Shown: in pieces, positions 1 to 9,089 of the stretch
Numbering within the stretch: the stretch's first letter is position 1
Layout: every line of letters starts with the position of its first letter
From: Oscillospiraceae bacterium
Lineage (GTDB): Bacteria; Bacillota; Clostridia; Oscillospirales; Oscillospiraceae
NCBI GenBank assembly: GCA_017938625.1
Contig: JAGBBD010000056.1
Location: 1 to 64,000, forward strand
DNA: 64,000 nucleotides
Direction of reading: 5' to 3'
Position numbers and translations under genes: made by a program
The notes under the pieces: generated by a model
Seen by the model: only the letters and a program-made list of their open reading frames with translations
What the model was told of the DNA's origin: nothing
Database searches by the model: none

Positions 1-646
1 GCAGGTAGTAGTTCATCATGGAGAACATACCCTTCTTCATCTCACCGCCGTACCAGGTGTTCAGGATGACCTGCTCCCTGGAGGTGATGTTGAAGATGGC
101 AGCGGTCTCGGAGTTGAGGCCCAGCTCCTTGAAGTTGGTGACCTTAGCCTTTGCAGCGTTGTAGGAAACGAAGTCGGGCTCGAAGTTCTTCAGCTCTTCC
201 TCGGTGGGAGCGATGAACATATTCTTGACGAAGTGAGCCTGCCATGCAACTTCCATGATGAAGCGGATGGCCATGCGGGAGTCCTTGTTGGTGCCGCAGA
301 ACACGTCCATGACGTACAGCTTCTTGTTGGACAGCTCTTCCACAGCCAGCTTCTTGCAGGCTTCCCAAGCTTCCTTGGAAGCGGGCTTGTTGTCGTTCTT
401 GAACTCGTCGGAAGTCCACCACACGGTGTCCTTGGAGTTTTCGTCCATGACGATGAACTTGTCTTTGGGGGAACGGCCGGTGTAGATGCCGGTCATGACA
501 TTGACAGCGCCCAGCTCGGTCAGCTGACCCTTTTCAAAGCCCTCGAGAGTGGGATCCATCTCGGCTTCGAACAGCTGCTCGTAGGAAGGGTTGTAGACCA
601 CTTCTTTTACGCCGGTAATGCCGTACTTTTCCAGATTGATGCTCAT
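1..646 (-). CDS. pckA: Phosphoenolpyruvate carboxykinase (ATP), N-terminal 215 residues, cut by window edge
   Basis: ATP-dependent PEP carboxykinase interconverts oxaloacetate + ATP and PEP + CO2 + ADP in the cytosol. Reading leftward from the ATG at 646, the protein shows the family landmarks: [10 protein letters not shown] at about residues 57-66, [14 protein letters not shown] in the middle, and [13 protein letters not shown] near residue 205, part of the substrate/metal site. The full enzyme is about 530 aa, so the nucleotide-binding C-terminal half lies outside the window. AAGGAGG ends 8 nt before the ATG. The leader carries a TATAAT with extended -10 TG at 741-746 and a short GC hairpin (671-687). 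In anaerobic gut Clostridia the enzyme usually links PEP to C4 acids or works anaplerotically. Confidence 0.93.
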   Translation of the reverse strand, partial: MSINLEKYGITGVKEVVYNPSYEQLFEAEMDPTLEGFEKGQLTELGAVNVMTGIYTGRSPKDKFIVMDENSKDTVWWTSDEFKNDNKPASKEAWEACKKLAVEELSNKKLYVMDVFCGTNKDSRMAIRFIMEVAWQAHFVKNMFIAPTEEELKNFEPDFVSYNAAKAKVTNFKELGLNSETAAIFNITSREQVILNTWYGGEMKKGMFSMMNYYL

Positions 647-670
647 AGGAAATTTCCTCCTTAAATTCTA

Positions 671-746
671 TTGCGGCAGCGCCGCAAAAATCTATGTACT
701 TTGGTAAAGTCAGCCCGAAAGCCAATCCTCACCGAATAGGATTATA
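671..746 (-). promoter_or_regulatory. pckA promoter (-10) and 5' UTR hairpin
   Basis: On the minus strand TATAAT (741-746) is preceded by TG one base upstream (extended -10); no good -35 is visible. About 90 nt of leader follows, with a hairpin TTGCGGC-AGC-GCCGCAA (671-687) just upstream of the pckA SD. Confidence 0.5.
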
Positions 747-883
747 GCATGATTTCTACCATATTTCTACTAAAATTCGTCGGAAAAATTTTATTTGTGC
801 AAATCGCTTAAAATATACCGATTTGCCCCTTTCCGTGACAAGTTGAGTTTACATCTTGAACAATTGACAGCCTGCGCCGGCTC

Positions 884-1108
884 TTGTCCCCCCTCCACAG
901 GGGGGTGACCTGCGCAGCAGGTCGGGGGGTTGTCGGACAATATCACTTTCACCTTTTTCGGTAAAGAGCTGATATCGATACAACCCCCGTTGGCTTCGCC
1001 AACAGCCCCCTGAAAAAGGGGGCACGAGAAAGGTGCTCCGCAAATTTAAGATCCGTCGGCTCAGCCGACACATCCATTGTCAACTGTCAATTGTCAATTC
1101 TCCATTGC
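884..1108. repeat. Intergenic palindromic repeat mosaic between pckA and miaB
   Basis: Two head-to-head modules with C/G-rich arms (CCCCCCTCCACAGGGGGG at about 889-906 and a mirrored CCCCCTGAAAAAGGGGG at about 1006-1022) are followed by a hairpin GTCGGCTCAGCCGAC and a tail rich in TTGTCAATTGTC. The same modules recur at about 5790-6240. There is no ORF support here. Confidence 0.75.
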
Positions 1109-1133
1109 AAATACGGGCAAAAAATGATATACT
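1105..1133 (+). promoter_or_regulatory. miaB promoter
   Basis: TTGCAA (1105-1110), a 17-nt spacer and TATACT (1128-1133) sit 33 nt before the miaB ATG. Sequence match only. Confidence 0.55.
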
Positions 1134-1165
1134 GAACTATCACTATTTTGGAGGAATCTGCCGTC

Positions 1166-2569
1166 ATGGAACGCACCACCGTCATTGCCGAAGCTCAGCT
1201 GCAGGCACAAAAGGAGATCTGCCGTCAGATCAAGGAATACTGGCAGGAAAAGGGCATCGTGCCCTGTGCCTTTGTGGATACCTACGGCTGTCAGCAGAAC
1301 GAGGCGGATTCCGAGCGCATCCGCGGTATGCTGCAAGACTGCGGCTACACCATGACCGACACGGAGGAGGGCGCGGACTGCATCGTGCTCAACACCTGCG
1401 CCATCCGGGAGCACGCCGAGCAGCGTGTATTCGGCAACGTGGGCGCTCTTGTGCACACCAAGCGCCGCCATGAAGGGCAGAAGATCTTCCTGTGCGGCTG
1501 CATGATGGGGCAGGAGCACGCGGCTAAAAAGATCAAGTCCTCCTACACCCATGTGGACGGCGTGTTCAATCCCCACCACCTGTGGCGCTTCCCGGAGCTG
1601 CTGCAGCAGGTGCTTCTGACCGGCAAGCGTGTGTTTGCCGTGGAAAACGAAGCCGGCAACATTGCAGAGGGCATCCCCGTGGTGCGGCAGAACAAGCTGA
1701 AGGCATGGGTCAGCATCATGTACGGCTGCAACAACTTCTGCTCCTACTGCATCGTGCCCTACGTCAGAGGCAGAGAGCGCAGCCGCCGGCCGGAAGAGAT
1801 CATCAAGGAAGTCAGAGAGCTGATCGCACAGGGCTACAAGGATATTACCCTCCTTGGTCAGAATGTCAACTCCTACGGCAAGGATCTGGGGCTTGGCATT
1901 GACTTTGCCGATCTTCTGGATACGCTGGCACAGCTGGAGGGCGACTTCTGGCTGCGGTTTATGACCAGCCACCCCAAAGACGCCACCAAAAAGCTCTTTG
2001 ATGTGATGGCAAAGCATCCCAAGATCGCCAAGCAGTTCCATCTGCCCTTCCAGTCCGGCAACGACAGAGTGCTGAAAGAAATGAACCGCCGCTACACCTC
2101 CGGGCAGTATCTGGAGCTTGTGAACTACGGAAGAAGCGTCATGCCGGGACTGATTTTGACCAGCGATGTGATCGTGGGCTTCCCCGGCGAAACGGACGAA
2201 GAATTTGAGGACACCATCCGGCTCATTGAGACGGTGCGTTACGACGCCCTCTTTACCTTTATATATTCTCCCCGAAAGGGAACTCCCGCGGCAGAAATGC
2301 CCGACCCTGCCACCAAGCAGGATAAAAACCGCCGCTTTGACAAGCTGGTGGACACCCAGAACAGGATCTCGGAGCAGATCCACCGCAGCTACATCGGCAC
2401 CACCGTCACGGTGCTTGCTGACGGACGGGAAGGCGATGTGCTCACCTCCCGTACAGAAGGCGGCAGACTGGTGCGCTTCAAGGGCAGCGACGATCTGATC
2501 GGCAGCTTTGTGAAGGTCAGAATCACCGACTGCACCACCTGGAGCCTGGTGGGCGAGCTTGCGGAATAA
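1166..2569 (+). CDS. miaB: tRNA-2-methylthio-N6-dimethylallyladenosine synthase MiaB
   Basis: Radical-SAM methylthiotransferase that converts i6A37 to ms2i6A37 in tRNAs reading UNN codons. The 467-aa protein has the standard order: N-terminal UPF0004 domain with three cluster cysteines (YGCQQN near residue 42, NTCAIRE, CGCM), a radical-SAM core with GCNNFCSYCIVPYVRG near residue 190, and a C-terminal TRAM domain ending near VKVRITDCTTWSLVGE. The start is the ATG at 1166, 11 nt after TGGAGG. An upstream in-frame TTG at 1148 overlaps that SD and was not used. mutS follows after a 415-nt repeat-filled gap, an order common in Clostridia, but mutL is not next to it. Confidence 0.95.
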   Translation: MERTTVIAEAQLQAQKEICRQIKEYWQEKGIVPCAFVDTYGCQQNEADSERIRGMLQDCGYTMTDTEEGADCIVLNTCAIREHAEQRVFGNVGALVHTKRRHEGQKIFLCGCMMGQEHAAKKIKSSYTHVDGVFNPHHLWRFPELLQQVLLTGKRVFAVENEAGNIAEGIPVVRQNKLKAWVSIMYGCNNFCSYCIVPYVRGRERSRRPEEIIKEVRELIAQGYKDITLLGQNVNSYGKDLGLGIDFADLLDTLAQLEGDFWLRFMTSHPKDATKKLFDVMAKHPKIAKQFHLPFQSGNDRVLKEMNRRYTSGQYLELVNYGRSVMPGLILTSDVIVGFPGETDEEFEDTIRLIETVRYDALFTFIYSPRKGTPAAEMPDPATKQDKNRRFDKLVDTQNRISEQIHRSYIGTTVTVLADGREGDVLTSRTEGGRLVRFKGSDDLIGSFVKVRITDCTTWSLVGELAE

Positions 2570-2604
2570 CACAGAAGGCTGAATGCTGAATTGGTGCGTA
2601 TATC

Positions 2605-2973
2605 GTTGTCATTGCGAGCGACCAACGGGAGCGTGGCAATCTAAAACTGCCTGCACACACCTCATCAGTCAGCCTGACGGCTGCCAGCTTCTCCTAAGAG
2701 GAGAAGCCTTAAAAGGTGCACAGCAGTAAAAAGCCTTCCCCTCTCAGGGGAAGGTGGCACGGCGAAGCCGTGACGGATGAGGTGCCTGTACGCACCATCG
2801 CCGCTGCCTGCACCGGCGGTCAGAGGTCTGACCGCCCTACAGGTGCAAACCAAAATTCAAATCCGTCGGCGCAGCCGACACATTCATTGACAGCTAACGC
2901 ATAAGTTCCACCGACCAATCGGGCTTCGCCCTCTTGGGGTGTCACTTAAATTGTCAATTGTCAATTCAAACTG
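2605..2973. repeat. Intergenic palindromic repeat mosaic between miaB and mutS
   Basis: Contains a TCATTGCGAG...GTGGCAATCTAAA module (about 2605-2645), an inverted module starting CACCTCATCAGTCAG and ending GGAGAAGCCTT (about 2658-2710), and its mirror image starting AAGCCTTCCCC and ending GATGAGGTG (about 2730-2784). A GTCGGCGCAGCCGAC hairpin and a TTGTCAATTG tail follow. No gene is seen in this 415-nt gap. Confidence 0.75.
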
Positions 2974-2984
2974 GAGGTGCTCTC

Positions 2985-5567
2985 ATGGCGGAACTGACTC
3001 CCATGATGCAGCAGTATTTTGAGATCAAAAAACAGACACCGGGAACGCTGTTGTTTTTCCGTCTCGGTGACTTTTACGAAATGTTCCACGAGGACGCGAA
3101 GATCGCTTCCCGGGAGCTGGATCTGGCGCTGACCACCCGTGACCGCAACAAGCCGGAGGAGGAACGCACTCCCATGTGCGGCATCCCTTATCACGCGTCG
3201 GAAGCCTACATCGGCAGACTTGTGGCAAAGGGCTACAAAATCGCCATCTGTGAGCAGGCGGAAGATCCTGCCACAGCAAAGGGTCTGGTCAAGCGTGAGA
3301 TCACCCGCATCGTCACCCCCGGCACCGTGACGGAAAGCTCCATGCTCAAGGAAAACGTCAACAACTTCTTTGCCTGTGCCTACGGTGAGGGCGAAAGCTT
3401 CGGTCTGAGCCTGTGCGACATTTCCACAGGTCTGTTCATCGCCACCTGCTGCGAGGGCAGAAGCAAGCTGCTGGACGAAATGGGCAGATTTGAGCCGTCG
3501 GAGGTGCTGCTGGGCGGCACGGCAGCAGAGGATGCGCAGCTGAAGGAGCTTCTGCTTCTGAAGTTTGCCTGCTGCATCGATGCCCAGTCCCCGGAACGTT
3601 TTGAAGAAAAAGCCTGCACCGAAGTGCTCCATGCCCAGTTCGGGCAGGAGGTTCCCGACCTGCCCATGTCCGTGGTCAAGTCTTCGGGAGGACTGCTCTC
3701 CATCCTGCGCCGCAACCAGCGTTCGGAGCTGCCCCACATCAAGGAGATGGATTTCTACACCTCCGGTCAGTTCATGGAGCTGGATCTTGCCGCCAGAAGA
3801 AATCTGGAGCTGACCCAGACTCTGCGGCAGGGCGATCGGCAGGGCAGCCTTTTGTGGGTACTGGACAAGACCAAAACCTCCATGGGCGGCAGAAAGCTGC
3901 GCAGCTGGCTGGACAAGCCCCTTATGAACACCCATCAGATCAACCGCCGTCTGGACGCGGTGGAGGCTCTGATCTGCGACTCCGTCACCCGACAGGAGCT
4001 GACGGAATATCTGCGGCAGGTGTGCGACCTGGAGCGCGTCATGACGCGCATCGTCACCGGCACCTGCTCTGCCCGGGATCTGCGGCAGTTTTCCTGCGGC
4101 ATCGCCGTGCTGCCTCAGATCAAGGAGCTGATGAAGGAATACCGCAGCGGTGTGCTGCGCACCCTGTACCGGCAGGTGGACACCATGTCCGACCTGCAGG
4201 AAATGATCGAAAAGACCATTGACGACGAGCCGCCGCTGACTGTCAGAGAGGGCGGTATCATCCGCCGCGGCTTCAGCGAGGAGATCGACCATCTGCGCTC
4301 CATCATGAACGGCGGCAAGGAGATGCTCGCTGCCATTGAAGCCAAGGAAAAAAGCAAGACCGGCATCAAAAACCTGCGCGTGGGCTATAACCGGGTGTTC
4401 GGCTACTATATTGAAGTGAGCAAATCCCAGGTGGACATGGTGCCGCAGGAATATATCCGCAAGCAGACCCTTGCAAACGGCGAGCGTTACATCACCGAAG
4501 AGCTGAAGGAACTGGAAAACACCATCCTCGGTGCAAAGGATCGGGCAAATTCTCTGGAATACGAGGCATTTGCCGCCCTGCGTCAGCATCTGGCAGACAA
4601 CGCCGACCGCGCCTTGGTCACAGCAGGGGCGGTGGCATCCATCGATGCCCTGTGTTCCCTTGCCACGGTGGCCGCCAACAACAACTACTGCCGTCCGGAG
4701 GTGGACTGCTCCGATGTGCTGCAGATCAAGGACGGCAGACACCCTGTGGTGGAGCAGGTGCTGAAAAACACCCTCTTTGTCCCCAATGATACAGATCTTT
4801 CCTGCGACGGCACCCGTGTTGCCGTGATCACAGGCCCCAATATGGCAGGTAAATCCACCTATATGCGTCAGGTGGCGCTCATGGTGCTCATGGCACAGAT
4901 GGGCAGCTTTGTCCCTGCCGCGTCTGCCCGCATCGGTGTGGTGGATAAGCTGTTCACCAGAATCGGTGCATCCGATGATCTTGCCTCCGGCCAGTCCACC
5001 TTTATGGTGGAGATGCAGGAAGTGGCAGACATTCTGAAAAATGCCACCTCCCGCAGCTTGCTGATTCTTGACGAGATCGGCAGAGGTACTGCCACCTACG
5101 ACGGCATGGCGATCGCCAGAGCCGTGCTGGAATACGCGGCAGATAAAAAGATCCTGGGTGCAAAGACACTCTTTGCCACCCATTACCATGAGCTGACAAC
5201 GCTGGATCGGGAGCTGGAAGGCGTGAGCAACTTCACCATCTGTGTGAAAAAGCGCGGGGAGGAGATGATCTTCCTGCGCAAGATCGCCCCCGGCACTGCC
5301 GACCGCAGCTACGGTGTGGAAGTGGCAAAGTTGGCAGGTCTGCCCAAAAAGGTCACCGACCGTGCTGCCGCCATTTTGAAGGATCTGGAAAGCGGAAAAC
5401 AGGAGCTTCAGCCCGTTGCCCCCCTTTCCGAGCCGTCCGATCAAATGTCCATGATGGATCTGAGCGCCGCATCCGTCCGCGCCAGACTGGAGGGCATCCA
5501 CGTGGAGACCCTCACCCCCATCGAAGCCATGAACGTGCTGTACGAACTGAAGCAAATGATCAAATAA
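2985..5567 (+). CDS. mutS: DNA mismatch repair protein MutS
   Basis: MutS recognises mismatches and short loops and recruits MutL. The 860-aa product has the N-terminal mismatch-binding motif RLGDFYEMF (Phe-Tyr-Glu), the connector, lever and clamp regions, and a C-terminal ABC-type ATPase with Walker A GPNMAGKST, DDLASGQSTFMVEM and Walker B LLILDEIGRGTATYDG. The length is normal. The ATG at 2985 follows CTGGAGG with good spacing; in-frame sequence upstream to 2934 is repeat-derived and lacks an SD. mutL is not adjacent, unlike many Clostridia where miaB-mutS-mutL form one cluster. Confidence 0.96.
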   Translation: MAELTPMMQQYFEIKKQTPGTLLFFRLGDFYEMFHEDAKIASRELDLALTTRDRNKPEEERTPMCGIPYHASEAYIGRLVAKGYKIAICEQAEDPATAKGLVKREITRIVTPGTVTESSMLKENVNNFFACAYGEGESFGLSLCDISTGLFIATCCEGRSKLLDEMGRFEPSEVLLGGTAAEDAQLKELLLLKFACCIDAQSPERFEEKACTEVLHAQFGQEVPDLPMSVVKSSGGLLSILRRNQRSELPHIKEMDFYTSGQFMELDLAARRNLELTQTLRQGDRQGSLLWVLDKTKTSMGGRKLRSWLDKPLMNTHQINRRLDAVEALICDSVTRQELTEYLRQVCDLERVMTRIVTGTCSARDLRQFSCGIAVLPQIKELMKEYRSGVLRTLYRQVDTMSDLQEMIEKTIDDEPPLTVREGGIIRRGFSEEIDHLRSIMNGGKEMLAAIEAKEKSKTGIKNLRVGYNRVFGYYIEVSKSQVDMVPQEYIRKQTLANGERYITEELKELENTILGAKDRANSLEYEAFAALRQHLADNADRALVTAGAVASIDALCSLATVAANNNYCRPEVDCSDVLQIKDGRHPVVEQVLKNTLFVPNDTDLSCDGTRVAVITGPNMAGKSTYMRQVALMVLMAQMGSFVPAASARIGVVDKLFTRIGASDDLASGQSTFMVEMQEVADILKNATSRSLLILDEIGRGTATYDGMAIARAVLEYAADKKILGAKTLFATHYHELTTLDRELEGVSNFTICVKKRGEEMIFLRKIAPGTADRSYGVEVAKLAGLPKKVTDRAAAILKDLESGKQELQPVAPLSEPSDQMSMMDLSAASVRARLEGIHVETLTPIEAMNVLYELKQMIK

Positions 5568-5599
5568 TGCGGAAGGCTGAATGCTGAATTGGGTGCGTA

Positions 5600-6265
5600 T
5601 ACAGATTGTCATTGCGATCGCGCCCGCAGGCGCATGCAAGCGAGCAACCGCGCAAAGCGCGGCTCTTAGCGAGTCGCAGGCTTGCTTGCAAGCCGTGGCA
5701 ATCTAAAGCTGCCTGCACACACCTCATCAGTCAGCCCTGCGGGCTGCCAGCTTCCCCTCAAGGGGAAGCCTTATGTGGTACGCAGTACCCTTGTCCCCCC
5801 TCTCTCAGGGGGGTGGCTGAACGCCAGTGAGGCCGGGGGGTTGTTTCGTTAATATCATTTTATCGTCATTCGATAAAGTGCGGTCATCGCTCCAACCCCC
5901 AGTCAGCCCTACGGGCTGCCAGCCCCCTGAAAAAGGGGGCACGAGATTGCGAGGCTTGCTTGCAAGCCTCGCAATGACAAGCAAAATACGCACTGCCGAT
6001 GATATCTGTCATTGCGAGGGAGGATCAAAGATCCGACCGTGGCAATCTAAAAACCTGCCAACCACAAGCGCACTGCCTTTAGATTGCCACGGCTTGCAAG
6101 CAAGCCTCGCAATGACAAGCATGGCAAGAACTGCCTTTCTATATCCGTCGCGGAGCGACACTGCAACTTTCAACTTTCCATTTTCAACTTTTCATTTTCT
6201 CACCCGCCCTACAGGTGCGAAGCATATTTAAAATCGTCGGCGGAGCCGACACAATACCTATTCAC
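5600..6265. repeat. Large intergenic repeat mosaic downstream of mutS
   Basis: The 760-nt gap holds several modules in tandem: a long TCATTGCGA...GTGGCAATCTAAA element (about 5607-5705), the CTCATCAGTCAG module (about 5719-5772), a head-to-head C/G-tract pair (about 5789-5944), and a pair of inverted TCATTGCGAG elements (about 6007-6120). A GTCGGCGGAGCCGAC hairpin tail follows. No ORF here has coding character. Confidence 0.75.
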
Positions 6266-6286
6266 TCTTCACTATTACCTATTACC

Positions 6287-6325
6287 TAAAAAAAGAAGCA
6301 CCCCCGGAGGGGTGCATCTTTTTTC
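6287..6325 (-). terminator. Intrinsic terminator of the foldase operon
   Basis: Stem GCACCCC / GGGGTGC (6298-6304 with 6309-6315), loop CGGA. T-rich tracts lie on both strands, so it can act bidirectionally. It sits just after the stop of the minus-strand gene at 6329. Confidence 0.85.
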
Positions 6326-6328
6326 TTC

Positions 6329-7879
6329 TTACTCAGCCGGGATGATGACGGCTTCGGTGGTCTCGGCAGGCTTGGTAGCTTCGGTGACTTCCAGCATGAT
6401 GATCTTGGTGGTGTCCACGGTGGTCTCATAGCCTTCCAGAACTTCCTCGCGGATCTCCATGAGCTTCTCGCTCAGCAGAGCATCTTCACAGGTCTTCTGC
6501 CAGTAGACATAGTCGCCTTGCGCAACGTAATACATAATGTGATAGCCGTAGCTGGTCTTCACAATGCCGGTGTCGCCGGTCTGACGGGCGTCATCAAAGC
6601 ACCAGTCATTGAACTCGGTGACCATCTGACCGGGGTAGACCTCCTCATACAGACCGCCCATGGTGTTGGAGCCGGGATCGGTGGAGTATTCTTCCGCCAG
6701 ATCGCCGAAGGTAGACTCGGTGGCTTCGCCTGCCTTCCACTCGTCCAGAATACGCTGGGCTTCCGTCTCGGCAGCTGCCCATGCTTCCTCGGAGATGGTG
6801 CCGTCCTCGGCAGCCTCGGGCTGGATGAGAATGTGACGGACATTCATCACGTTTTCATCGATCTTCTGAATGTTCTGCTGGGCATAGACATCGGCATTGG
6901 CATCGTAGTAAGCGCCGATCTCTTCGTCGGTCACTTCGATCTGCTCATACAGACTCTGCAGATATGCCTGTGCCAAAAATTCCGTCTTGGTCTGCTCGGT
7001 GTAGCTTTCCACCGTTGCCATGGGGCCAAGCAGCTGCTTGACCAGCGTGACGGCATCGGGAATGCCGTACATCATTGCCATGGTATCCAGATCCAGCATG
7101 GAGTCCAGATATGCCTGATCGTCCTCGGACATGGTGAAGCCGTTCTTCTCTGCTTCCTGTGCCATGGCAGCCACAGTCTTGAAGTTTTCAAGGCTGTTGT
7201 CCAGGAAATACTTCTGCCAGGTGGCAGAGCCGTCACCCAGAGAGTTGTTCAGCTGTGCATCCAGGGGTGCGGAAGTATCCATCATATAAGCCAGATAGTT
7301 GTAATAGCTGTTTTGGAATGCCATCAGAGCGTTGCTGTAATAGTACTGCAGGGTGCGGTTATCCAGAGTCATGTCACCGCAGGTGGCGATCTGCTGATTC
7401 ATCATGGTGTTGACTTCGTCGGCAGTCAGGGTGATCTCCTGCGCGTTTTCATCCAGATAGTAGTAGTGCAGATTGGTGTCGCCCTCTTCGGTGTGGTAGT
7501 GGACAGACCAGGAGGCGTAGCCGTGGGCATTGGTGTGATGGGCAAGGGCGGGATCGAACAGTTCCACTTCCGTGGTCGTGGTATCGTCCACCACATCACC
7601 GGCTCTGCCGATGGCGAATGCTACTGCCACAGCCAACGCTACCACCAAAATGGCAACGATGACGATCCACATAACAGGGGCTTTCTTCTTGGGGGCTTCC
7701 TGTGCAGGAGTTTCCACAACAGGAGCTTCTACGACAGGAGTTTCCTCAACAGGAACTTCCTCAACGGGAGTTTCCTCAACGGGAGTTTCCTCGACAGGAG
7801 TTTCCTCAACGGGAACTTCCTCCACGGGAGTTTCCAGAGGCTCGGTCTGTTCGACCTGATTGTTTTCAAATTCGTTCAT
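6329..7879 (-). CDS. Membrane-anchored parvulin-type peptidyl-prolyl isomerase (foldase)
   Basis: A 516-aa type II membrane protein predicted to help secreted proteins fold at the outer face of the membrane. Residues 1-65 form an acidic cytoplasmic tail of about nine PVEET-like pentapeptides, then PKKK and one membrane helix at about 69-91. A SurA-N-like helical region follows, and the parvulin PPIase domain spans about 346-453 (NVRHILIQPEA at its start, YGYHIMYYV at its end). The ATG at 7879 is preceded by AAAGTGAG; an in-frame GTG at 7891 has no SD. It lies 20 nt downstream of the lipoprotein gene at 7900, to which it is related, so the two form an operon. The pentapeptides come from 15-bp DNA repeats that could vary in number. 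Confidence 0.85.
   Translation of the reverse strand: MNEFENNQVEQTEPLETPVEEVPVEETPVEETPVEETPVEEVPVEETPVVEAPVVETPAQEAPKKKAPVMWIVIVAILVVALAVAVAFAIGRAGDVVDDTTTTEVELFDPALAHHTNAHGYASWSVHYHTEEGDTNLHYYYLDENAQEITLTADEVNTMMNQQIATCGDMTLDNRTLQYYYSNALMAFQNSYYNYLAYMMDTSAPLDAQLNNSLGDGSATWQKYFLDNSLENFKTVAAMAQEAEKNGFTMSEDDQAYLDSMLDLDTMAMMYGIPDAVTLVKQLLGPMATVESYTEQTKTEFLAQAYLQSLYEQIEVTDEEIGAYYDANADVYAQQNIQKIDENVMNVRHILIQPEAAEDGTISEEAWAAAETEAQRILDEWKAGEATESTFGDLAEEYSTDPGSNTMGGLYEEVYPGQMVTEFNDWCFDDARQTGDTGIVKTSYGYHIMYYVAQGDYVYWQKTCEDALLSEKLMEIREEVLEGYETTVDTTKIIMLEVTEATKPAETTEAVIIPAE
7705..7835 (-). repeat. 15-bp tandem coding repeats (PVEET tail)
   Basis: Imperfect direct repeats with a 15-bp period, recognisable as GGAGTTTCCTC followed by AACG, GACA or ACAA on the plus strand. 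They encode the acidic proline-rich tail of the foldase. The period is a multiple of three, so copy-number change would keep the frame. Confidence 0.75.
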
Positions 7880-7899
7880 GGTTTTTCTCACTTTCTACA

Positions 7900-8607
7900 T
7901 TACTCATAAAGCCCTTTTGGGGCGGTGATACGGATGTTGTCATGATGCACCGTAAAGGTGACCTCGTTAATGATCTGCAAAATGGCATTGTTGTAGTTTT
8001 CCGTGTGCAGATCCTGCCGTGCCTGCTCCATGCCGTTTTCATCATAATCGGCCATGTGGGCATCGTAGTATGCCTGTACCTCTTCGTCCGTGGGGTCAGC
8101 CTGTGCATATAATTCGTCTGCATAGGCAGATGCCAGATGGGTGTCGTAAAGGTAGGCTTCAAAGCTCTCCTTGTCTGCGCCCTTGCCGTAGGATGCCTGC
8201 AGATAGGCGTCCACATTTTTGTATTCCTGCGCCATGGCGGCATCGGTAAAGTTCACGATCACATCGTCATAGGCATCTTCGTATTCTTCCGGCAGGACAA
8301 AGTCTGCTTCCTTGGCTGCCATGGCAAGGGCTTTTGTCTCCTCGATCATGGTGATGGTCTGCTCCACCATATGCTCCTGCCAGGTGGTGTTATCGTCATA
8401 CATCTGCCCATCCAGAGGCTTGGACAGATCCACCGTTTCCTTGGTATATTCTTCATACACTTCCCGGAAGTAGAAGAACTCCGACCAGTAGTAATAGGAA
8501 AATTCCGTGGCGCTGATCTTTTCATCGCCGTATTCCATGACGACTCTGCCGCCGCAGCCGGAGAAAATCAGCAGAAAAATCAGAAATAGCGGGAAAATCC
8601 TTCTCAT
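7900..8607 (-). CDS. SurA-N-like lipoprotein (foldase relative without PPIase domain)
   Basis: A 235-aa predicted lipoprotein: MRRIFPLFLIFLLIFSGCGG is a signal peptide with a lipobox-like FSGC (Cys18). The rest is Glu/Tyr-rich and helical, with segments such as EFSYYYWSEFFYFREVYEEY and PTDEEVQAYYDAH that resemble the N-terminal chaperone region of the neighbouring foldase. There is no NVRHIL-type parvulin core, so it is probably a chaperone-only partner. GAGGGTGAAG precedes the ATG. The promoter (8654-8682) is shared with the downstream foldase. The molecular role is inferred; the family assignment is moderate. Confidence 0.7.
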   Translation of the reverse strand: MRRIFPLFLIFLLIFSGCGGRVVMEYGDEKISATEFSYYYWSEFFYFREVYEEYTKETVDLSKPLDGQMYDDNTTWQEHMVEQTITMIEETKALAMAAKEADFVLPEEYEDAYDDVIVNFTDAAMAQEYKNVDAYLQASYGKGADKESFEAYLYDTHLASAYADELYAQADPTDEEVQAYYDAHMADYDENGMEQARQDLHTENYNNAILQIINEVTFTVHHDNIRITAPKGLYE

Positions 8608-8653
8608 TCTTCACCCTCTTTTCAGAAAAAGCCATATTTTCGTTAACCCTTAC

Positions 8654-8682
8654 ACTTTATCATATTGCGTGCCAATTTGCAA
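8654..8682 (-). promoter_or_regulatory. Promoter of the foldase operon
   Basis: Minus strand: TTGCAA (8677-8682), a 17-nt spacer and TAAAGT (8654-8659), 46 nt upstream of the lipoprotein ATG. Confidence 0.6.
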
Positions 8683-8738
8683 TGAAACATTTTATGAATG
8701 CAGCACCGCCACTGCCTGCATAATCGTTTTTGCCTGCA

Positions 8739-8960
8739 CACACCTCATCAGTCAGCCCTGCGGGCTGCCAGCTTCTCCTAAGAGGAGAAGCCTTAAAAGG
8801 TGCGAAGTAAATTTCAAATCTGTCGGCTTTGCCGACACTACAACTTTCAACTTTCCATTTTCAACTTTTCACTTTCTCAACTGCCTGCACCCGGGCGATC
8901 GCAGATCGCCCCTACGACAGCCACGCACTGCCGTCTGCACCGCAGGGGCGGCGAGCCGCC
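8739..8960. repeat. Intergenic repeat mosaic upstream of metV
   Basis: A CTCATCAGTCAG module (about 8739-8793), a GTCGGCTTTGCCGAC hairpin with TTTCAACTTT tail (about 8820-8875), and the palindromes GGGCGATCGCAGATCGCCC (8894-8912) and GGCGGCGAGCCGCC. The GGGCGATCGCAGATCGCCC block recurs at about 14187-14205. Confidence 0.7.
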
Positions 8961-8999
8961 GCCCGTTATTTCAAATGCGCTGCAAACTGCTTTTTCTAC

Positions 9000-9028
9000 T
9001 TGCATTTTCTGTCGGATTGTATTATGCT
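9000..9028 (+). promoter_or_regulatory. Possible metV-metF promoter
   Basis: TTGCAT (9000-9005), a 17-nt spacer and TATGCT (9023-9028), about 60 nt upstream of the metV ATG. Match is moderate. Confidence 0.4.
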
Positions 9029-9089
9029 TAATAAGTATGGAAATATCTATTGACCGGTACTTATAACCTACCGGAAAGGAGAAGTTTTT

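Noticed and set aside
884..1028. CRISPR array or IS element from repeated intergenic motifs
   Set aside because: Repeats are palindromic modules with irregular spacing and no spacers; no transposase or cas gene is in the window.
1094..5639. Long minus-strand ORFs opposite miaB and mutS (492 and 892 codons)
   Set aside because: They mirror GC-rich codons of strong protein matches, have His/Leu/Gly-rich composition, no SD and no recognisable domain.
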